Assembly (NCBI GenBank): GCA_026770025.1
Contig: JAMXDE010000005.1
Location: 558,001-622,000, forward strand
Length of the DNA: 64,000 nt
Source of the DNA: Craspedostauros australis
Taxonomy: Eukaryota > Bacillariophyta > Bacillariophyceae > Mastogloiales > Achnanthaceae
Direction of reading: 5' to 3'
Program-made: the position numbers and the translations under genes
Shown here: in pieces, positions 31,296-42,335 of the stretch
Position numbering within the stretch: the first letter of the stretch is position 1
Layout of the letters: the number at the start of each line of letters is the position of its first letter
Notes under the pieces: model-generated
Seen by the model: only the letters and a program-made list of their open reading frames with translations
Told to the model about the DNA's origin: nothing
Databases searched by the model: none

Positions 31296-32342
31296 ATGGC
31301 GAACACTACAGATGCGTTCGTGTCGTCCATCCAAGGCTCTGACCCTCAGAACCTGATGGAGTACATTACAAGGCAAAAGATCTACAACAACCGGTTTTGG
31401 AAGGAGGAATGCTTCGGACTCTCGGCGGTGGACGTTCTGGAGAAGGCCGCAACGTCCATCAAGTGCATCGGCGGCACATTTGGCGGCAATCAGCAACCGA
31501 CGAAGTTCCTTTGCCTCGTGCTCAAGCTGCTGCAGCTGCAACCGGAATCGGAGGTGATATTGGAATTCATACGACAAGACGAACTCAAGTACGTCCGGGC
31601 GTTGGGCTTGTTCTACCTGCGATTGACCGGCCGGCCAGTGGAGATCCACGAGGAGTTCGAGCCGCTGTACAGCGACTACTCCAAGCTGCGATACAGAGGA
31701 TTCAGCGAATGGAAGTTGATGCACATGGATGAGCTGGTTCATGATCTACTGACATCGAGCCGCGTTTGTGGAATTGCGCTGCCGAGGTTGCCCATGCGCA
31801 CAACGCTTCAGGAAGAAGGGCATCTGGATGAGGGCCCAAGAGAAACGAAGCTCCACGCCAGTATCCAAGCGGCAGGAGGTCTGGATGAGTATCTCGAGTA
31901 CCTGGTGCAATCCACCGAGAACGAAGCGGCAATAGAGCTATGGAACGATCGGCATCCGGACCGAACATACAAATCGAAAAAGCGATCAAAGCATGACGCG
32001 ACTGCCAACGAAAACGAGCAGGGCAGCGCACGCGGTGGCATGGGCGATAATGAGGCTGAAGATGAAGATCATAACCAAAGGTTTCGCAGCCGCTATGACG
32101 GTAAAAGTTCCGACAAGTCGTCAGAAAAACGCAAAACGAAATCGAAGGATGAGAAACCAAAGAAGAAGGCCAAGTACGGGACGCTATTCAAGACAAAGAA
32201 GGGCACAGAGAACTCGAAATCGGGACGCGCATCCAGCGAAGGACGCGCAAAGAAGGGTGAAGGCGAAAGCAACGAAGCGGAACAGTCGGTGAACTACTGG
32301 AATGCACAACGAGAGAGGCTCGGACTTGGAAAGCTCAAATGA
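31296..32342 (+). CDS. PRP38: pre-mRNA splicing factor PRP38
   Basis: PRP38 is a U4/U6.U5 tri-snRNP component needed for spliceosome activation in the nucleus. The 348-aa frame begins at ATG MANTTDAFVS. The PRP38 domain spans about residues 18-175, with family blocks QKIYNNRFWKEECFGL, GGTFGGNQQPTKFLCL, LKYVRALGLFYLR and MDELVHDLL followed by CGIALPRLP. A Lys/Glu/Ser-rich C-terminal tail with KSKKRSK-type signals follows, as in metazoan and plant versions, and ends NYWNAQRERLGLGKLK. Length and domain order fit the family well, and no intron is needed. Confidence 0.95.
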   Translation: MANTTDAFVSSIQGSDPQNLMEYITRQKIYNNRFWKEECFGLSAVDVLEKAATSIKCIGGTFGGNQQPTKFLCLVLKLLQLQPESEVILEFIRQDELKYVRALGLFYLRLTGRPVEIHEEFEPLYSDYSKLRYRGFSEWKLMHMDELVHDLLTSSRVCGIALPRLPMRTTLQEEGHLDEGPRETKLHASIQAAGGLDEYLEYLVQSTENEAAIELWNDRHPDRTYKSKKRSKHDATANENEQGSARGGMGDNEAEDEDHNQRFRSRYDGKSSDKSSEKRKTKSKDEKPKKKAKYGTLFKTKKGTENSKSGRASSEGRAKKGEGESNEAEQSVNYWNAQRERLGLGKLK

Positions 32343-33005
32343 ATGCATGTCACATGTTGTGAGAATATTGAGGTTGGCACGAGTACCAAATGATACATAC
32401 TTCATATGCATGATAATCCGACTATACAGGCATACGGAGGATATACCACTCGTAGTATCTGCCCGACTTGATCACTACAATAGTCTCTACTGGCTCCCCA
32501 GAAAGAGACACGCAGAGTGCTCTTGACCGTGGTGTTGGTACCACATTATTCGAGCTGCATACCATACATACGTATTGGTCGCGAGGGAGGGGGGGAAGGG
32601 GGTCCATGGAGGACGGACACCGGAAGGTGGCTGCGACGTCTAGCCTCCCCCCGGAGGGAGGATTGCACATCGCAGGTCTGAAGTGTGAATAGTAACCAGA
32701 AGCGGCAACATCGCAGCAATGCAGTTGGGAGTATCGGCGCTGTGTGCTTGTCGCACTCATACTAGCACTCTGATGGATCGGGGGACGGTATTATTCTTGT
32801 TATCCATTTATGTCTTGAATTAACTTATTGTACACTTTACATCAAAGTTGATAGTTGCGGCATCGTTCTGGGAGCCTCGCGATCAGCTCAAAGAATTAGC
32901 ACAGCACGGCCGTCGAAGCAGTCGCACCCAACTCGGGTCGCTACTCCCGAAACGAAGGTCAATCGAGCTCGCCGCTTGCTTCAGTTCCAACCTCATGGAA
33001 ACCGG
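32343..33005. other. intergenic region between convergent genes
   Basis: PRP38 and the collagen-like gene converge here. Contents are a G-rich tract (32584-32602) with an adjacent CCTCCCCCCGGAGGGAGG palindrome at 32645-32662. No gene is recognised. Confidence 0.5.
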
Positions 33006-36000
33006 CTAGCGCTTGGAGCCGTTTCCCTTGCCCTTTCCGCTGGCGGAAGGTGGGCTCGGTCTCTGTGGGAGGTGTGGCGTGATTGGGTTGCTTGGGCCCG
33101 AGGGCGATGATGGTGCGCTTGGTCCAGAGGGTCCGGTTGGTCCGCTCTTGTTACCCTTACCCTTTCCGCTTGGGCCCGATGGTCCACTTGGTCCGGAAGG
33201 TCCGCTTGGTCCAGTGGGTTCGCTTGGGCAGTCAATCTGGACATAGTATGTGATGCAGTCGCTATCGTCGCCGCTTGAGCCGCCCTTGCCCTTGCCGTTG
33301 CCGCTTCCAGTGCACTCGGTGACCTTCTTCAGGCAGTTACCTGGGCCGGATGGTCCGCTTGGTGTAGATGGCCCGCTTGGTGTAGATGGTCCGCTTGGTG
33401 TGGATGGTCCTGGGCAGAAGCACTTGGTGACACAGTTCTCTCCGTCGCTGTCGCACACAACTCCTTCGAAAGTGCAGCCGCTGGGGCATGATCCTGGCCC
33501 ACTTGGTCCAGATGGGCCAGATGGTCCGCTTGGTCCTGATGGTCCGCTTGGTCCTGATGGGCCGGTTGGTCCGCTTGGTCCAGATGGGCCGGTTGGTCCG
33601 CTCTTGTTGCCCTTGCCCTTTCCACTTGGTCCTGATGGGCCGGATGGTCCGGAAGGTCCACTTGGTCCGGAAGGTCCGCTTGGGCCTGATGGTCCAGATG
33701 GTCCGCTTGGTCCAGAGGGGCCGGTGGGTCCGCTCTTGTTTCCCTTGCCCTTTCCGCTTGGTCCAGATGGTCCGCTTGGCCCGGATGGTCCGCTTGGCCC
33801 GGATGGTCCGCTTGGCGTAGATGGTCCTGGGCAAAAGCACTTGGTGACACAGTTCTCTCCGTCGCTGTCGCAGACAACGCCTTCGAAAGTGCAGCCGCTA
33901 GGGCATGATCCTGGCCCACTTGGTCCTGACGGTCCGCTTGGTCCAGAAGGTCCGCTTGGTCCAGAGGGGCCGGTGGGTCCGCTCTTGTTTCCCTTGCCCT
34001 TGCCGCTTGGTCCGGATGGTCCACTTGGCCCGGATGGTCCGCTTGGTGTGGATGGTCCTGGGCAGAAGCACTTGGTGACACAGTTCTCTCCGTCGCTGTC
34101 GCAGACAACGCCTTCGAAAGTGCAGCCGCTGGGGCATGATCCTGGTCCAGATGGTCCACTTGGTCCAGAGGGGCCTGACGGTCCGCTTGGTCCAGAGGGG
34201 CCGGTTGGTCCGCTCTTATTGCCCTTGCCCTTTCCGCTTGGCCCGGATGGTCCGGAGGGGCCGGTTGGTCCGCTCTTGTTGCCCTTTCCGCTTGGTCCAG
34301 ATGGCCCGGATGGACCGCTTGGGGTAGATGGGCCGCTGCAGATATCCTCGCATCGGCAAGATCCGTTGTAGAAGTAGCAATCAAGGCATGGGTCGGTGGT
34401 TGTGCATGTGATGCCGGATGGTCCGCTTGGGCTGGTTGGTCCACTCTTGCTTCCCTTTCCGCCGGACCCGCTCTTGTCGCTCTTGCTTCCCTTTGCGCTG
34501 GGTCCACTCTTGTTACCCTTACCACTCGGTCCAGATGGTCCGCTTGGGCCTGATGGTCCGCTTGGGCCTGATGGTCCGCTTGGGCCTGATGGTCCGCTTG
34601 GGCCTGATGGTCCGGATGGAGGGCAGGCGACTGGAACATTGACAAGGACACAATCGTCGCTGTTGCTGCTCTTGTTACCCTTTCCGGAGCTTGATGAGGT
34701 GCATCTGAGCTCCTGCACGAAGCAGCCGCCGCTTGGTCCGGATGGCCCGCTTGGTCCGGATGGGCCAGATGGAGCGCATGGCTCGGTGATGATGATGGTC
34801 ACGCAAGTCTCTCCGGAAGTTCCTCCCTTGTTACCCTTACCCTTTCCAGATGGTCCGTTTGGTGTACACTGTTCGACTTCGCGCTGGCAGAGGTTCGGTC
34901 CGCTTGGTCCAGATGGGCCGGATGGTCCCGAGGGTCCGCTTGGTCCAGAGGGGCCGGTTGGTCCACTCTTGTTGCCCTTTCCGCTTGGGCTGCTTGGCCC
35001 GGATGGTCCACTTGGTCCGGAGGGGCCGGTGGGTCCGCTCTTGTTTCCCTTGCCCTTTCCGCTTGGCCCAGATGGTCCAGATGGTCCGCTTGGCCCGGAT
35101 GGTCCGCTTGGTCCGGAAGGTCCTGGGCAGAAGCACTTGGAAACACAGTTCTCTCCGTCGCTGTCGCAGACAACGCCTTCGAAAGTGCAGCCACTGGGGC
35201 ACGATCCTGGTCCACTTGGTCCAGACGGTCCGCTTGGTCCAGATGGGCCGGATGGTCCGCTTGGCCCAGACGGGCCGGTTGGTCCGCTCTTGTTACCCTT
35301 GCCCTTTCCGCTTGGTCCAGATGGGCCGGATGGTCCACTTGGCCCGGAGGGTCCGCTTGGTCCAGATGGCCCGCTTGGGCCTGATGGTCCTGATGGTCCA
35401 GATGGTCCGCTTGGTCCAGAGGGGCCGGTGGGTCCAGATGGTCCGCTTGGTCCAGAGGGGCCGGTGGGTCCGCTCTTGTTTCCCTTGCCCTTTCCGCTTG
35501 GGCCTGATGGTCCGCTTGGTCCGGATGGTCCGCTTGGCGTAGATGGTCCTGGGCAAAAGCACTTGGTGACACAGTTCTCTCCGTCGCTGTCGCAGACAAC
35601 GCCTTCGAAAGTGCAACCGCTGGGGCATGATCCTGGCCCAGATGGTCCTGACGGCCCGCTTGGTCCAGAAGGTCCGCTTGGTCCAGAAGGTCCGCTTGGT
35701 CCAGACGGGCCGGTGGGTCCGCTCTTATTGCCCTTGCCCTTTCCGCTTGGCCCGGATGGTCCGGAAGGTCCGCTTGGCCCGGATGGTCCGGATGGTCCGC
35801 TTGGCCCGGAAGGTCCTGGGCAGAAGCACTTGGTGACACAGTTCTCTCCGTCGCTGTCGCACACAAGACCTTCGAAAGTGCAGCCACTGGGGCATGATCC
35901 TGGTCCACTTGGTCCTGACGGTCCGCTTGGTCCAGATGGGCCGGATGGTCCGCTTGGTCCAGAAGGTCCACTTGGTCCAGATGGGCCGGTTGGTCCGCTC

Positions 36001-37463
36001 TTGTTACCCTTGCCCTTTCCACTTGGTCCTGATGGGCCGGATGGTCCACTTGGGCCTGATGGTCCGCTTGGTCCACTTGGTCCGCTTGGTCCAGAGGGGC
36101 CTGACGGTCCGCTTGGTCCAGAGGGGCCGGTTGGTCCGCTCTTATTGCCCTTGCCCTTTCCGCTTGGCCCGGATGGTCCGGAAGGTCCGCTTGGCCCGGA
36201 TGGTCCGGAAGGTCCTGGGCAGAAGCACTTGGTGACACAGTTCTCTCCGTCGCTGTCGCACACAAGTCCTTCGAAGGTGCATCCACTGGGGCATGATCCT
36301 GGTCCACTTGGTCCTGACGGTCCGCTTGGTCCAGATGGGCCGGTTGGTCCGCTTGGTCCAGACGGGCCGGTTGGTCCGCTCTTGTTGCCCTTTCCACTTG
36401 GTCCGGAAGGTCCGGATGGTCCACTTGGTCCAGATGGTCCAGAAGGTCCGCTTGGCCCAGATGGAGGGCATGGCTCGGTGATGATGATAGTCTCACAAGT
36501 CACTCCAGAAGATCCTCCTTTGTTGCCCTTGCCCTTTCCAGATGGTCCAGTTGGGGTGCAGTTCTGGATCTCGCGTTGGCAGAGGGCTGGTCCTGATGGA
36601 CCGGATGGCCCGCTTGGTCCAGAAGGTCCACTTGGTCCAGATGGGCCGGTTGGTCCGCTCTTGTTACCCTTTCCACTTGGTCCGCTTGGCCCGGAAGGTC
36701 CGCTTGGTCCTGATGGCCCGCTTGGTCCAGATGGAGGGCATGGCTCGGTGATGATGATAGTCTCGCAAGTTACTCCAGAAGATCCTCCTTTGTTGCCCTT
36801 GCCCTTTCCAGATGGTCCAGTTGGGGTGCAGTTCTTGATCTCGCGTTGGCAGAGGGCTGGTCCTGATGGACCAGATGGCCCGCTTGGTCCGGATGGTCCG
36901 CTCTTGTTGCCCTTTCCGCTTGGTCCAGAAGGTCCGCTTGGTCCAGATGGGCCGGTTGGTCCGCTCTTGTTACCCTTTCCACTTGGTCCGCTTGGCCCAG
37001 AAGGTCCGGATGGTCCAGAAGGTCCGCTTGGTCCAGAAGGTCCGGATGGTCCAGATGGAGGGCATGGAACTGGGACCATGACAGTGACACAGTCTTCGTT
37101 GCTACTGTCGGACTTGTTGCCCTTGCCCTTGCCTTTTCCGCTGGATGGAGTGCAGGTTGTCTTTGGCTCCATGCACATACCTGGGCCAGAAGGAGACGAT
37201 GGTTCGCACTCGTCAACGCAAGAGCAGTCCTGTGCGGACTTGTTGCCCTTGCCCTTTCCTCCAGTGCAGGAGCACTTGTAGCAGTTGCTGTAGTAGTCCC
37301 AGTCGTCGCCGCTGCCCGAACCGCTCTTGAGGTTGCGCACAGCACGCTGCACGTTCTCATCGGTGTCTTCGTACTGCGTTCCGATTGGGAACCTGACGGT
37401 TTCGGTCTCTGCTCTGACTGCAACCGCAGCGAGCAAGAGTGGGATCAGACTAAAGACCTTCAT
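33006..37463 (-). CDS. secreted collagen-like Gly-X-Y repeat protein with Cys modules, 1485 aa
   Basis: The first ATG at 37463 gives a clean signal peptide ([18 protein letters not shown], cleavage before ETE). The rest is long runs of Gly-Pro-Ser and Gly-Pro-Thr triplets, broken by basic GKGKGNKS linkers. Two Cys modules interrupt them. Type A, seven copies, reads [10 protein letters not shown](L/V)[10 protein letters not shown](T/S)KCFC. Type B, about six copies, has Cys-x5-Cys, a GKGKGNK stretch, then Cys-x8-Cys-Pro. No transmembrane segment or anchor is seen. Gly-X-Y repeats form collagen triple helices when Pro is hydroxylated; here Pro is in X and Ser in Y, so helix stability is uncertain. 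Lys/Ser clusters recall silica-associated diatom proteins, and an extracellular matrix, adhesive or cell-wall role is inferred. Repeats make copy-number error in assembly likely. Confidence 0.9.
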   Translation of the reverse strand: MKVFSLIPLLLAAVAVRAETETVRFPIGTQYEDTDENVQRAVRNLKSGSGSGDDWDYYSNCYKCSCTGGKGKGNKSAQDCSCVDECEPSSPSGPGMCMEPKTTCTPSSGKGKGKGNKSDSSNEDCVTVMVPVPCPPSGPSGPSGPSGPSGPSGPSGPSGPSGKGNKSGPTGPSGPSGPSGPSGKGNKSGPSGPSGPSGPSGPALCQREIKNCTPTGPSGKGKGNKGGSSGVTCETIIITEPCPPSGPSGPSGPSGPSGPSGPSGKGNKSGPTGPSGPSGPSGPSGPSGPSGPALCQREIQNCTPTGPSGKGKGNKGGSSGVTCETIIITEPCPPSGPSGPSGPSGPSGPSGPSGPSGKGNKSGPTGPSGPSGPTGPSGPSGPSGPSGPGSCPSGCTFEGLVCDSDGENCVTKCFCPGPSGPSGPSGPSGPSGPSGKGKGNKSGPTGPSGPSGPSGPSGPSGPSGPSGPSGPSGPSGPSGPSGKGKGNKSGPTGPSGPSGPSGPSGPSGPSGPSGPSGPSGPGSCPSGCTFEGLVCDSDGENCVTKCFCPGPSGPSGPSGPSGPSGPSGPSGPSGKGKGNKSGPTGPSGPSGPSGPSGPSGPSGPSGPSGPGSCPSGCTFEGVVCDSDGENCVTKCFCPGPSTPSGPSGPSGPSGPSGKGKGNKSGPTGPSGPSGPSGPTGPSGPSGPSGPSGPSGPSGPSGPSGPSGPSGPSGPSGPSGKGKGNKSGPTGPSGPSGPSGPSGPSGPSGPSGPGSCPSGCTFEGVVCDSDGENCVSKCFCPGPSGPSGPSGPSGPSGPSGPSGKGKGNKSGPTGPSGPSGPSGPSSPSGKGNKSGPTGPSGPSGPSGPSGPSGPSGPNLCQREVEQCTPNGPSGKGKGNKGGTSGETCVTIIITEPCAPSGPSGPSGPSGPSGGCFVQELRCTSSSSGKGNKSSNSDDCVLVNVPVACPPSGPSGPSGPSGPSGPSGPSGPSGPSGPSGPSGKGNKSGPSAKGSKSDKSGSGGKGSKSGPTSPSGPSGITCTTTDPCLDCYFYNGSCRCEDICSGPSTPSGPSGPSGPSGKGNKSGPTGPSGPSGPSGKGKGNKSGPTGPSGPSGPSGPSGPSGPSGPGSCPSGCTFEGVVCDSDGENCVTKCFCPGPSTPSGPSGPSGPSGPSGKGKGNKSGPTGPSGPSGPSGPSGPSGPSGPGSCPSGCTFEGVVCDSDGENCVTKCFCPGPSTPSGPSGPSGPSGPSGPSGPSGKGKGNKSGPTGPSGPSGPSGPSGPSGPSGPSGPSGPSGPSGPSGKGKGNKSGPTGPSGPSGPTGPSGPSGPSGPSGPSGPSGPSGPGSCPSGCTFEGVVCDSDGENCVTKCFCPGPSTPSGPSTPSGPSTPSGPSGPGNCLKKVTECTGSGNGKGKGGSSGDDSDCITYYVQIDCPSEPTGPSGPSGPSGPSGPSGKGKGNKSGPTGPSGPSAPSSPSGPSNPITPHLPQRPSPPSASGKGKGNGSKR

Positions 37464-40001
37464 CTTGCCGAGCTGTCCGTTGTCTTTTCGATGCTTTGTT
37501 GTTTGTAAAGAACGATTCAATCTGTGATGGGATGAAGTTCGTCCCGATTTGTTGCATTAGGTTCAGTCGAAATGAAAATGTGATTGTATTGGTTGTGTCG
37601 GTGTCGTCCAGCGCGCGAGTGCAGGTTTCACGTTCATGTCCATGTGTATTCGAATGTCGGTGTTGGCGGGGTGGGTGGGTGCGCGTTTGGAGAAGTTGGG
37701 CAAGTTGGAGGGAACCGGTTCAAAAATTGAGATGGGGGTGGGGATCAAGATTCATGTATTGCCATTTGGGCGCCAAAGAAGCATCACAGAGCCGTCATGG
37801 ATTCGTCCATCAGCCAACAACACCGCAGCAGCAGAGCCTCCGGCTTTGGAAGCCGCCCACCACCGCGACGACGTGTCCATCGATGGTTCCAGTTGCAAGT
37901 CACCGGCGCATGTCCTGCCCTCCTTCTCGCGCGCATCATGGTCTCAGGGACTTGATGTTCGTTTTGATGACGGCAAGGCAGCTGGTGTTGCTTCTGGTGT
38001 CCACGGAGGTCATTGCAGTTGTCCTTGGTGGTGGCGTCATCAGTGTTGTTGGTCTTGCTGCTGCTCTTGGCGCTGGAGAGATGGCGATGGACGCCGACAG
38101 ATGGATCATGCCATGGCCCAAGTGTCGGTGCTGCGCTTCGCCTTGGTTGCTGCCTTTCCTCACGTTGTGTAGTGTCGTACCTGTCCGGAAAGATGATTGG
38201 AATGTTGCTGGTTGCTCCAGAAGTCGCTTTCGCCGTTTATGAGATGATGGGGGCTGTGCGTTTGGTGTTCAGCCTCTGTTGTGTTGTGTGATTGTGAGCA
38301 CATGGAGATCATTTCATGATCTCTCACAAAGTTGGGGGGAAACCAAGAGCAAAGCGCAGTGCGCACTGTGGACAAACTCTGTCCTTGGTGGTGCTCGTCC
38401 ACCCTTCGAGCCCTCCCATACTTGCACGACCTCCGTTGGACCAAGTGTTCCATTCGTTGGATGAAATTTTTGTTTGTTCGTCGGCTGCACAAGAATGAAA
38501 AACAGACCCATGTGGAAGCAGTCAGGCAGGGGCATTCTTTTGAAAATGGACGGTTATTCTCAGAGTCACTGTGCTAGTTAATAGGTAACGGCTGGTCCTT
38601 GCGACTTTCATATCATTTCCGTTTCTCGACGTTCGCTCCACGCAGCAGTCGGTTCACTATGAAGGACTCTTGGCTACTAAAGTCGCAGTTTCACCGCAAT
38701 TCTGTTCAGCGGAGTGCACCATGCGAGAATGTCCGTGCGCACCCGCCCTGACCTGCGTTTTTTGGCCATAATTTTGACATGCAAGCCTGATCACAGCCGT
38801 AACCACCACACCTCTGTGACGGTCCCCACATACTCGCAACGATGTCGCTCAGAGTGCGCAACCCCAACATTGGAGGTTGAGAGGGACGGCAGTCTTGCCG
38901 TTTCGCCATGAATCTTTTCTTCTAACGGCAGTGTGGGACAATGAGAAGCAGGTGCCCAGCTCAGAACAGCATCGCACACTCCGTTGACACAGCCAACGGC
39001 AATGCTCATTGGAGTCAAACAGAACTTCTGGTCGTGCCGACCAGCTGCGCGCAGTATGGCGCTGCGCACCAGTTAGAGTATGGTAACGCCTGTCGCTGCT
39101 TGGTTCTTGTTTCGTTCGTGTGAAGAGAAACGCCGAGCACCAGAGAACCCCAACACGCTGGGCGAAGCGCCCAACACGGCACTGACAGGTCGGAGATAGG
39201 CACAATCGGCACAACAACGGGAACGCTTGCAAGAATCGCCTGTTTGCCGCCACTAATCATCGCTTCTCTCTTCCTCCCTTGGTTCCTCGCCTTTTTTTTT
39301 TTCTTGCGTTTCGCCCACTATCGCTGCGTGAGTGGTTGCCGTTCGTTGGACATTCGTGGACGTTCGTTGGAAGATGCTCCCATCTCACGGGATCGAGGCA
39401 TTCACGAACGACTAGATTCCCACCGAGCGTTTGTGGAGAAGAGATGCGCGTGATGTGTGGTGGCAGAGCCTCGCAGGGCCATTCACGTGCCGACCCATCA
39501 AAAGACGGTGGTGATGGGTTCTTGAGGTGCCCGCACTCGTACCTGCGCGCAGGGCGTTCTCTGGTGCAGTACTTGGTTCCTTCTCGCCTCCCTTTCTTCC
39601 TTCTCTCTTGTCTTCATGGTAACGTCTCTCTCCTCTTGTGATCGGCTGTTGGTGGGCAGCGATGACACCTCTTTCGCATCTCATTGGAGTGAAGATGGAG
39701 GCAGTACCAGCAGCCGCATCAATCGGATAGTATGTGTGGTAACAGCCGTATCTAGCAGCAGCAACAGTCGCGACAGGAACAACAATGACTGCAACGGCAG
39801 AATCACCATCTTCCTGACTCGCGCGACCTGCAAATGTGCGATGCTTCACTCTCAGAGACGGTGACCGCCTGCTCTTCCGCACCATCACTGATGTCTCCAT
39901 GCTGATGCAATGCAACATCAAACCTGAGCGATCTCGCGATCAATTTTGGTACTACTATTGGTGGAGAGGCATCGTTGCAGCAACTTCCACCGCGGCCGAT
40001 C
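37464..40001. other. intergenic region, 2.5 kb
   Basis: No confident gene. One plus-strand stretch (about 37970-38100) translates to a hydrophobic run, but no ATG-led frame joins it cleanly. A T-run and simple repeats lie near 39290. The 5' flank of the collagen-like gene is at the left end. Confidence 0.4.
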
Positions 40002-40577
40002 ATGGAATCGAGGCTTCTGCTCTCCAAACTCACGCCGATGAAGCCCATCCTCTGCATCGTTACACGTGCGGACGGGCAGATCGGCAGCGCGCTGAGCGAT
40101 GCGTATTTGGGATACGCGACGCCGTTGCAAACTGTGATGGTGCCATCGGGCCCGCTGTCGGTGGAAGATGCAGCCCCATCGTCAAGGATGACGGAACCTC
40201 AGGAGGTGTCTCCGCGAATTGTGGCATCCATCGAGCCCATCATTCAAGAGCATCGGCCGGGAGCAATCGCATTCGGCCTTCCGCTGAAACGCTACGGCAA
40301 GCAGCCGCATTTGCAATCGGCGAAAAACTGCGAGGCCACCCTATTTTGCGGACAGAAACTACTTCGTCACGATTGGTCAGTGCCACTGAGATGCACGATT
40401 GAGACGCAGCTTTCTTTGGCAGAAGCGAGAAAGCGGAAGGAGACGGAATGGGAAATGTGGGAGGAGATCGATCTGTCTTCCGACGATTGCGCGGATGATC
40501 CATCCATCGCCGCGGCTATATCCTTGAACGCCTGGCTATGGGAACATTGTGGTGGATGGCGCAACACGTTTGGTTGA
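40002..40577 (+). CDS. RuvX/YqgF-like (RNase H fold) protein, possibly inactive
   Basis: 191 aa from ATG MESRLLLSKL. The fold signature is visible in order: GQIGSALSDAYLGYATPL (compare RIGVAVSDP...A.PL), EPIIQEHRPGAIAFGLPLKRYG (compare VVGLPL..DG), SAKNCEATLFCGQKLL, RCTIETQLSLAEA (in place of DERLTT.EA) and DDPSIAAAISLNAWL (compare D..AA..IL). Bacterial YqgF is a nuclease that trims pre-16S rRNA. Here the first catalytic Asp normally preceding the IG.A.SD motif is not evident and DER is replaced by IET, so activity is doubtful. The frame is open upstream to 39906 without an ATG and there reads LAINFGTT, so a different 5' exon structure is possible. Plastid or mitochondrial rRNA processing is a guess. 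Confidence 0.65.
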   Translation: MESRLLLSKLTPMKPILCIVTRADGQIGSALSDAYLGYATPLQTVMVPSGPLSVEDAAPSSRMTEPQEVSPRIVASIEPIIQEHRPGAIAFGLPLKRYGKQPHLQSAKNCEATLFCGQKLLRHDWSVPLRCTIETQLSLAEARKRKETEWEMWEEIDLSSDDCADDPSIAAAISLNAWLWEHCGGWRNTFG

Positions 40578-41882
40578 GACCGCAGCAGCGGGCGGTGACT
40601 CACGTCGCATGAACACTCTTGTCGAATAGATTACAGCAGCTTGACTCTTCCATGCTCGGCACCACCACCAGCATCAGCAGCAGCAACGAGCACTCCATAA
40701 TCTTCCGTGAGGGTAGTGCCACAATAAAATAGAGCAGAGTACCATGCATAGAGTTGAGCCGATTACTCTTGGTTAGTATGGAGTAGCATCCATGCTTTGG
40801 AGAGAGAGAGAGAGAGGGCTTGGCATGGCATGGATTGGACAGCGAACACGAGAGTATTTGCATGGTGGTGTCGGGGCACATAGTAATAGAAGTAAAACTT
40901 CGATTGAGAGGGCCTGGGTGAACTGAAGTAAGAGCCAAGAGAGGAGCGGCATCCAATGTGACGCACTACAGAATCCATACGACTAGTGATTTCCCTCCGG
41001 TACATGGCCTACGTGAGACGTCTCGGTGAGAGGCGCGGCATCATATCATACCAACATGCTCGTACCAAAGATACCTCTTTGCTGGTACTGTGATCCATGC
41101 CACATGAGCTGTCGTGACATGTTGAAGGACAATCCTCCTCTGATCCACACCAACCGATTAACCGTTGAAGAGCGACATCCGATAAGTGTTGGCGAGAGCT
41201 TTGCAACGGAGTTGCGTGTAGTCCCCGCATTCTGCTGAATGGAATGGGAACGAAGACGACAGACGTCGAGCAAATGCGCGGACTGGAGTAGGCAGAGAAC
41301 AGAGCGGGGTTCTCTGCTTGCAAGTGATCCTTTGTGGAGCAACGTTGAAACGATAGTTGATGATATGGGGATAGACAGACAAGGAGGATAACAGTATTTC
41401 TATCGTGAGTAGAGTATGAGTACTCGTATGTAGATCACTAGTCGTGGTATAGATTGATTACAGACTTGGTTGAAGAATTAGATTGGGAGCGCATGAGTAG
41501 GTATGGAACAGATATCAGCCGGGTAGTGTTGATGCCGCTTCCGCTGCACGCCGCCGAGGACCGTGGTAGCCAAGAGACAAGGTTCAACCCGGCCACACGA
41601 GAAGAGAACCAGATCAGCGCCGCTTCTCCATGAACGTGACGATGAAGGGTCTGTCTCTCTCTTCAGGGTACCAACAGAGAGTACTCGTATCGCGATGGAT
41701 GAGAGGTGGCGACCAGGACAGGATCGCCAATGCGTCCTGTAGTCCGCGTTCTTCAGGGAGGGGGCATAATGATAGAGAGCATGCCAGAGTCCGGGCGCAG
41801 AGATGCGGCAGTCCTCTTACGGCCGTATATTGAGCGCAGAGGTGACGCATTGGTGGATGTGCACGATTCGTCTGCTGCAGCG
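40578..41882. other. intergenic region, nothing recognised
   Basis: A (GA)n tract at 40799-40817 and several GAGTACTCGTA motifs (41418, 41679) are the only features seen. A minus-strand frame ending near 41753 (reading GRKRTAASLRPDSGML) could be part of the next gene through splicing, but this is not shown. Confidence 0.4.
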
Positions 41883-42335
41883 TCACTGTTGCTGTTGTCG
41901 CTGTTGCTGTCTGGCAAGTTCAACAGCGGGTGGCGCGTCAATTGATGGCTGGTTGGAGGAATGCAGACTCTCGCTGCTTGTGCACGCGGCGTCATCCGAG
42001 GCGATGTCGATTGCCTCTTGGAGGATGGACATGAGGTCCACCACTTGCTCGTGCTCCGAACGGACTTCACGGCGGCCCATCTCGCTCGATGTGCTGGAGC
42101 TGTTGAGGTAGGATGGACATACGTGGTCTACCAATGATGATCCGCGCGAAGCTGACAAGGCCAGGATCGCGGGATTCATACCTGATAGCGTCGTGGTACG
42201 GCGTTGCGTCGTCATCGCCAGCCTCAGGCCAAGATCTACTGAGCGGCGACGCTCTTGCCGTTGCATCCACGAAAGCTGTCGAGGACCGCTTGCTCGTGTC
42301 ACCAGTTGCGGTTTGGAGTGATTGTTGGCTGTCAT
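41883..42335 (-). CDS. doubtful hypothetical protein, 150 aa
   Basis: ATG at 42335 begins MTANNHSKPQ. The middle reads SVDLGLRLAMTTQRR and GMNPAILALSASRGS, then an acidic helical part (EQVVDLMSILQEAIDIASDDA) and a Gln-run tail (CAG repeat). The Ser/Arg composition and helical NPAILAL block resemble uncharacterised low-complexity proteins. No family is named. The true 3' end may involve an intron into the frame ending at 41753. Confidence 0.35.
   Translation of the reverse strand: MTANNHSKPQLVTRASGPRQLSWMQRQERRRSVDLGLRLAMTTQRRTTTLSGMNPAILALSASRGSSLVDHVCPSYLNSSSTSSEMGRREVRSEHEQVVDLMSILQEAIDIASDDAACTSSESLHSSNQPSIDAPPAVELARQQQRQQQQ

Noticed and set aside
34396-37281. Long plus-strand collagen-like open frame as a second gene
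   Set aside because: It has no signal peptide and opens without a convincing start, while the minus strand has ATG, signal peptide and regular Cys modules. Kept only as a finding.
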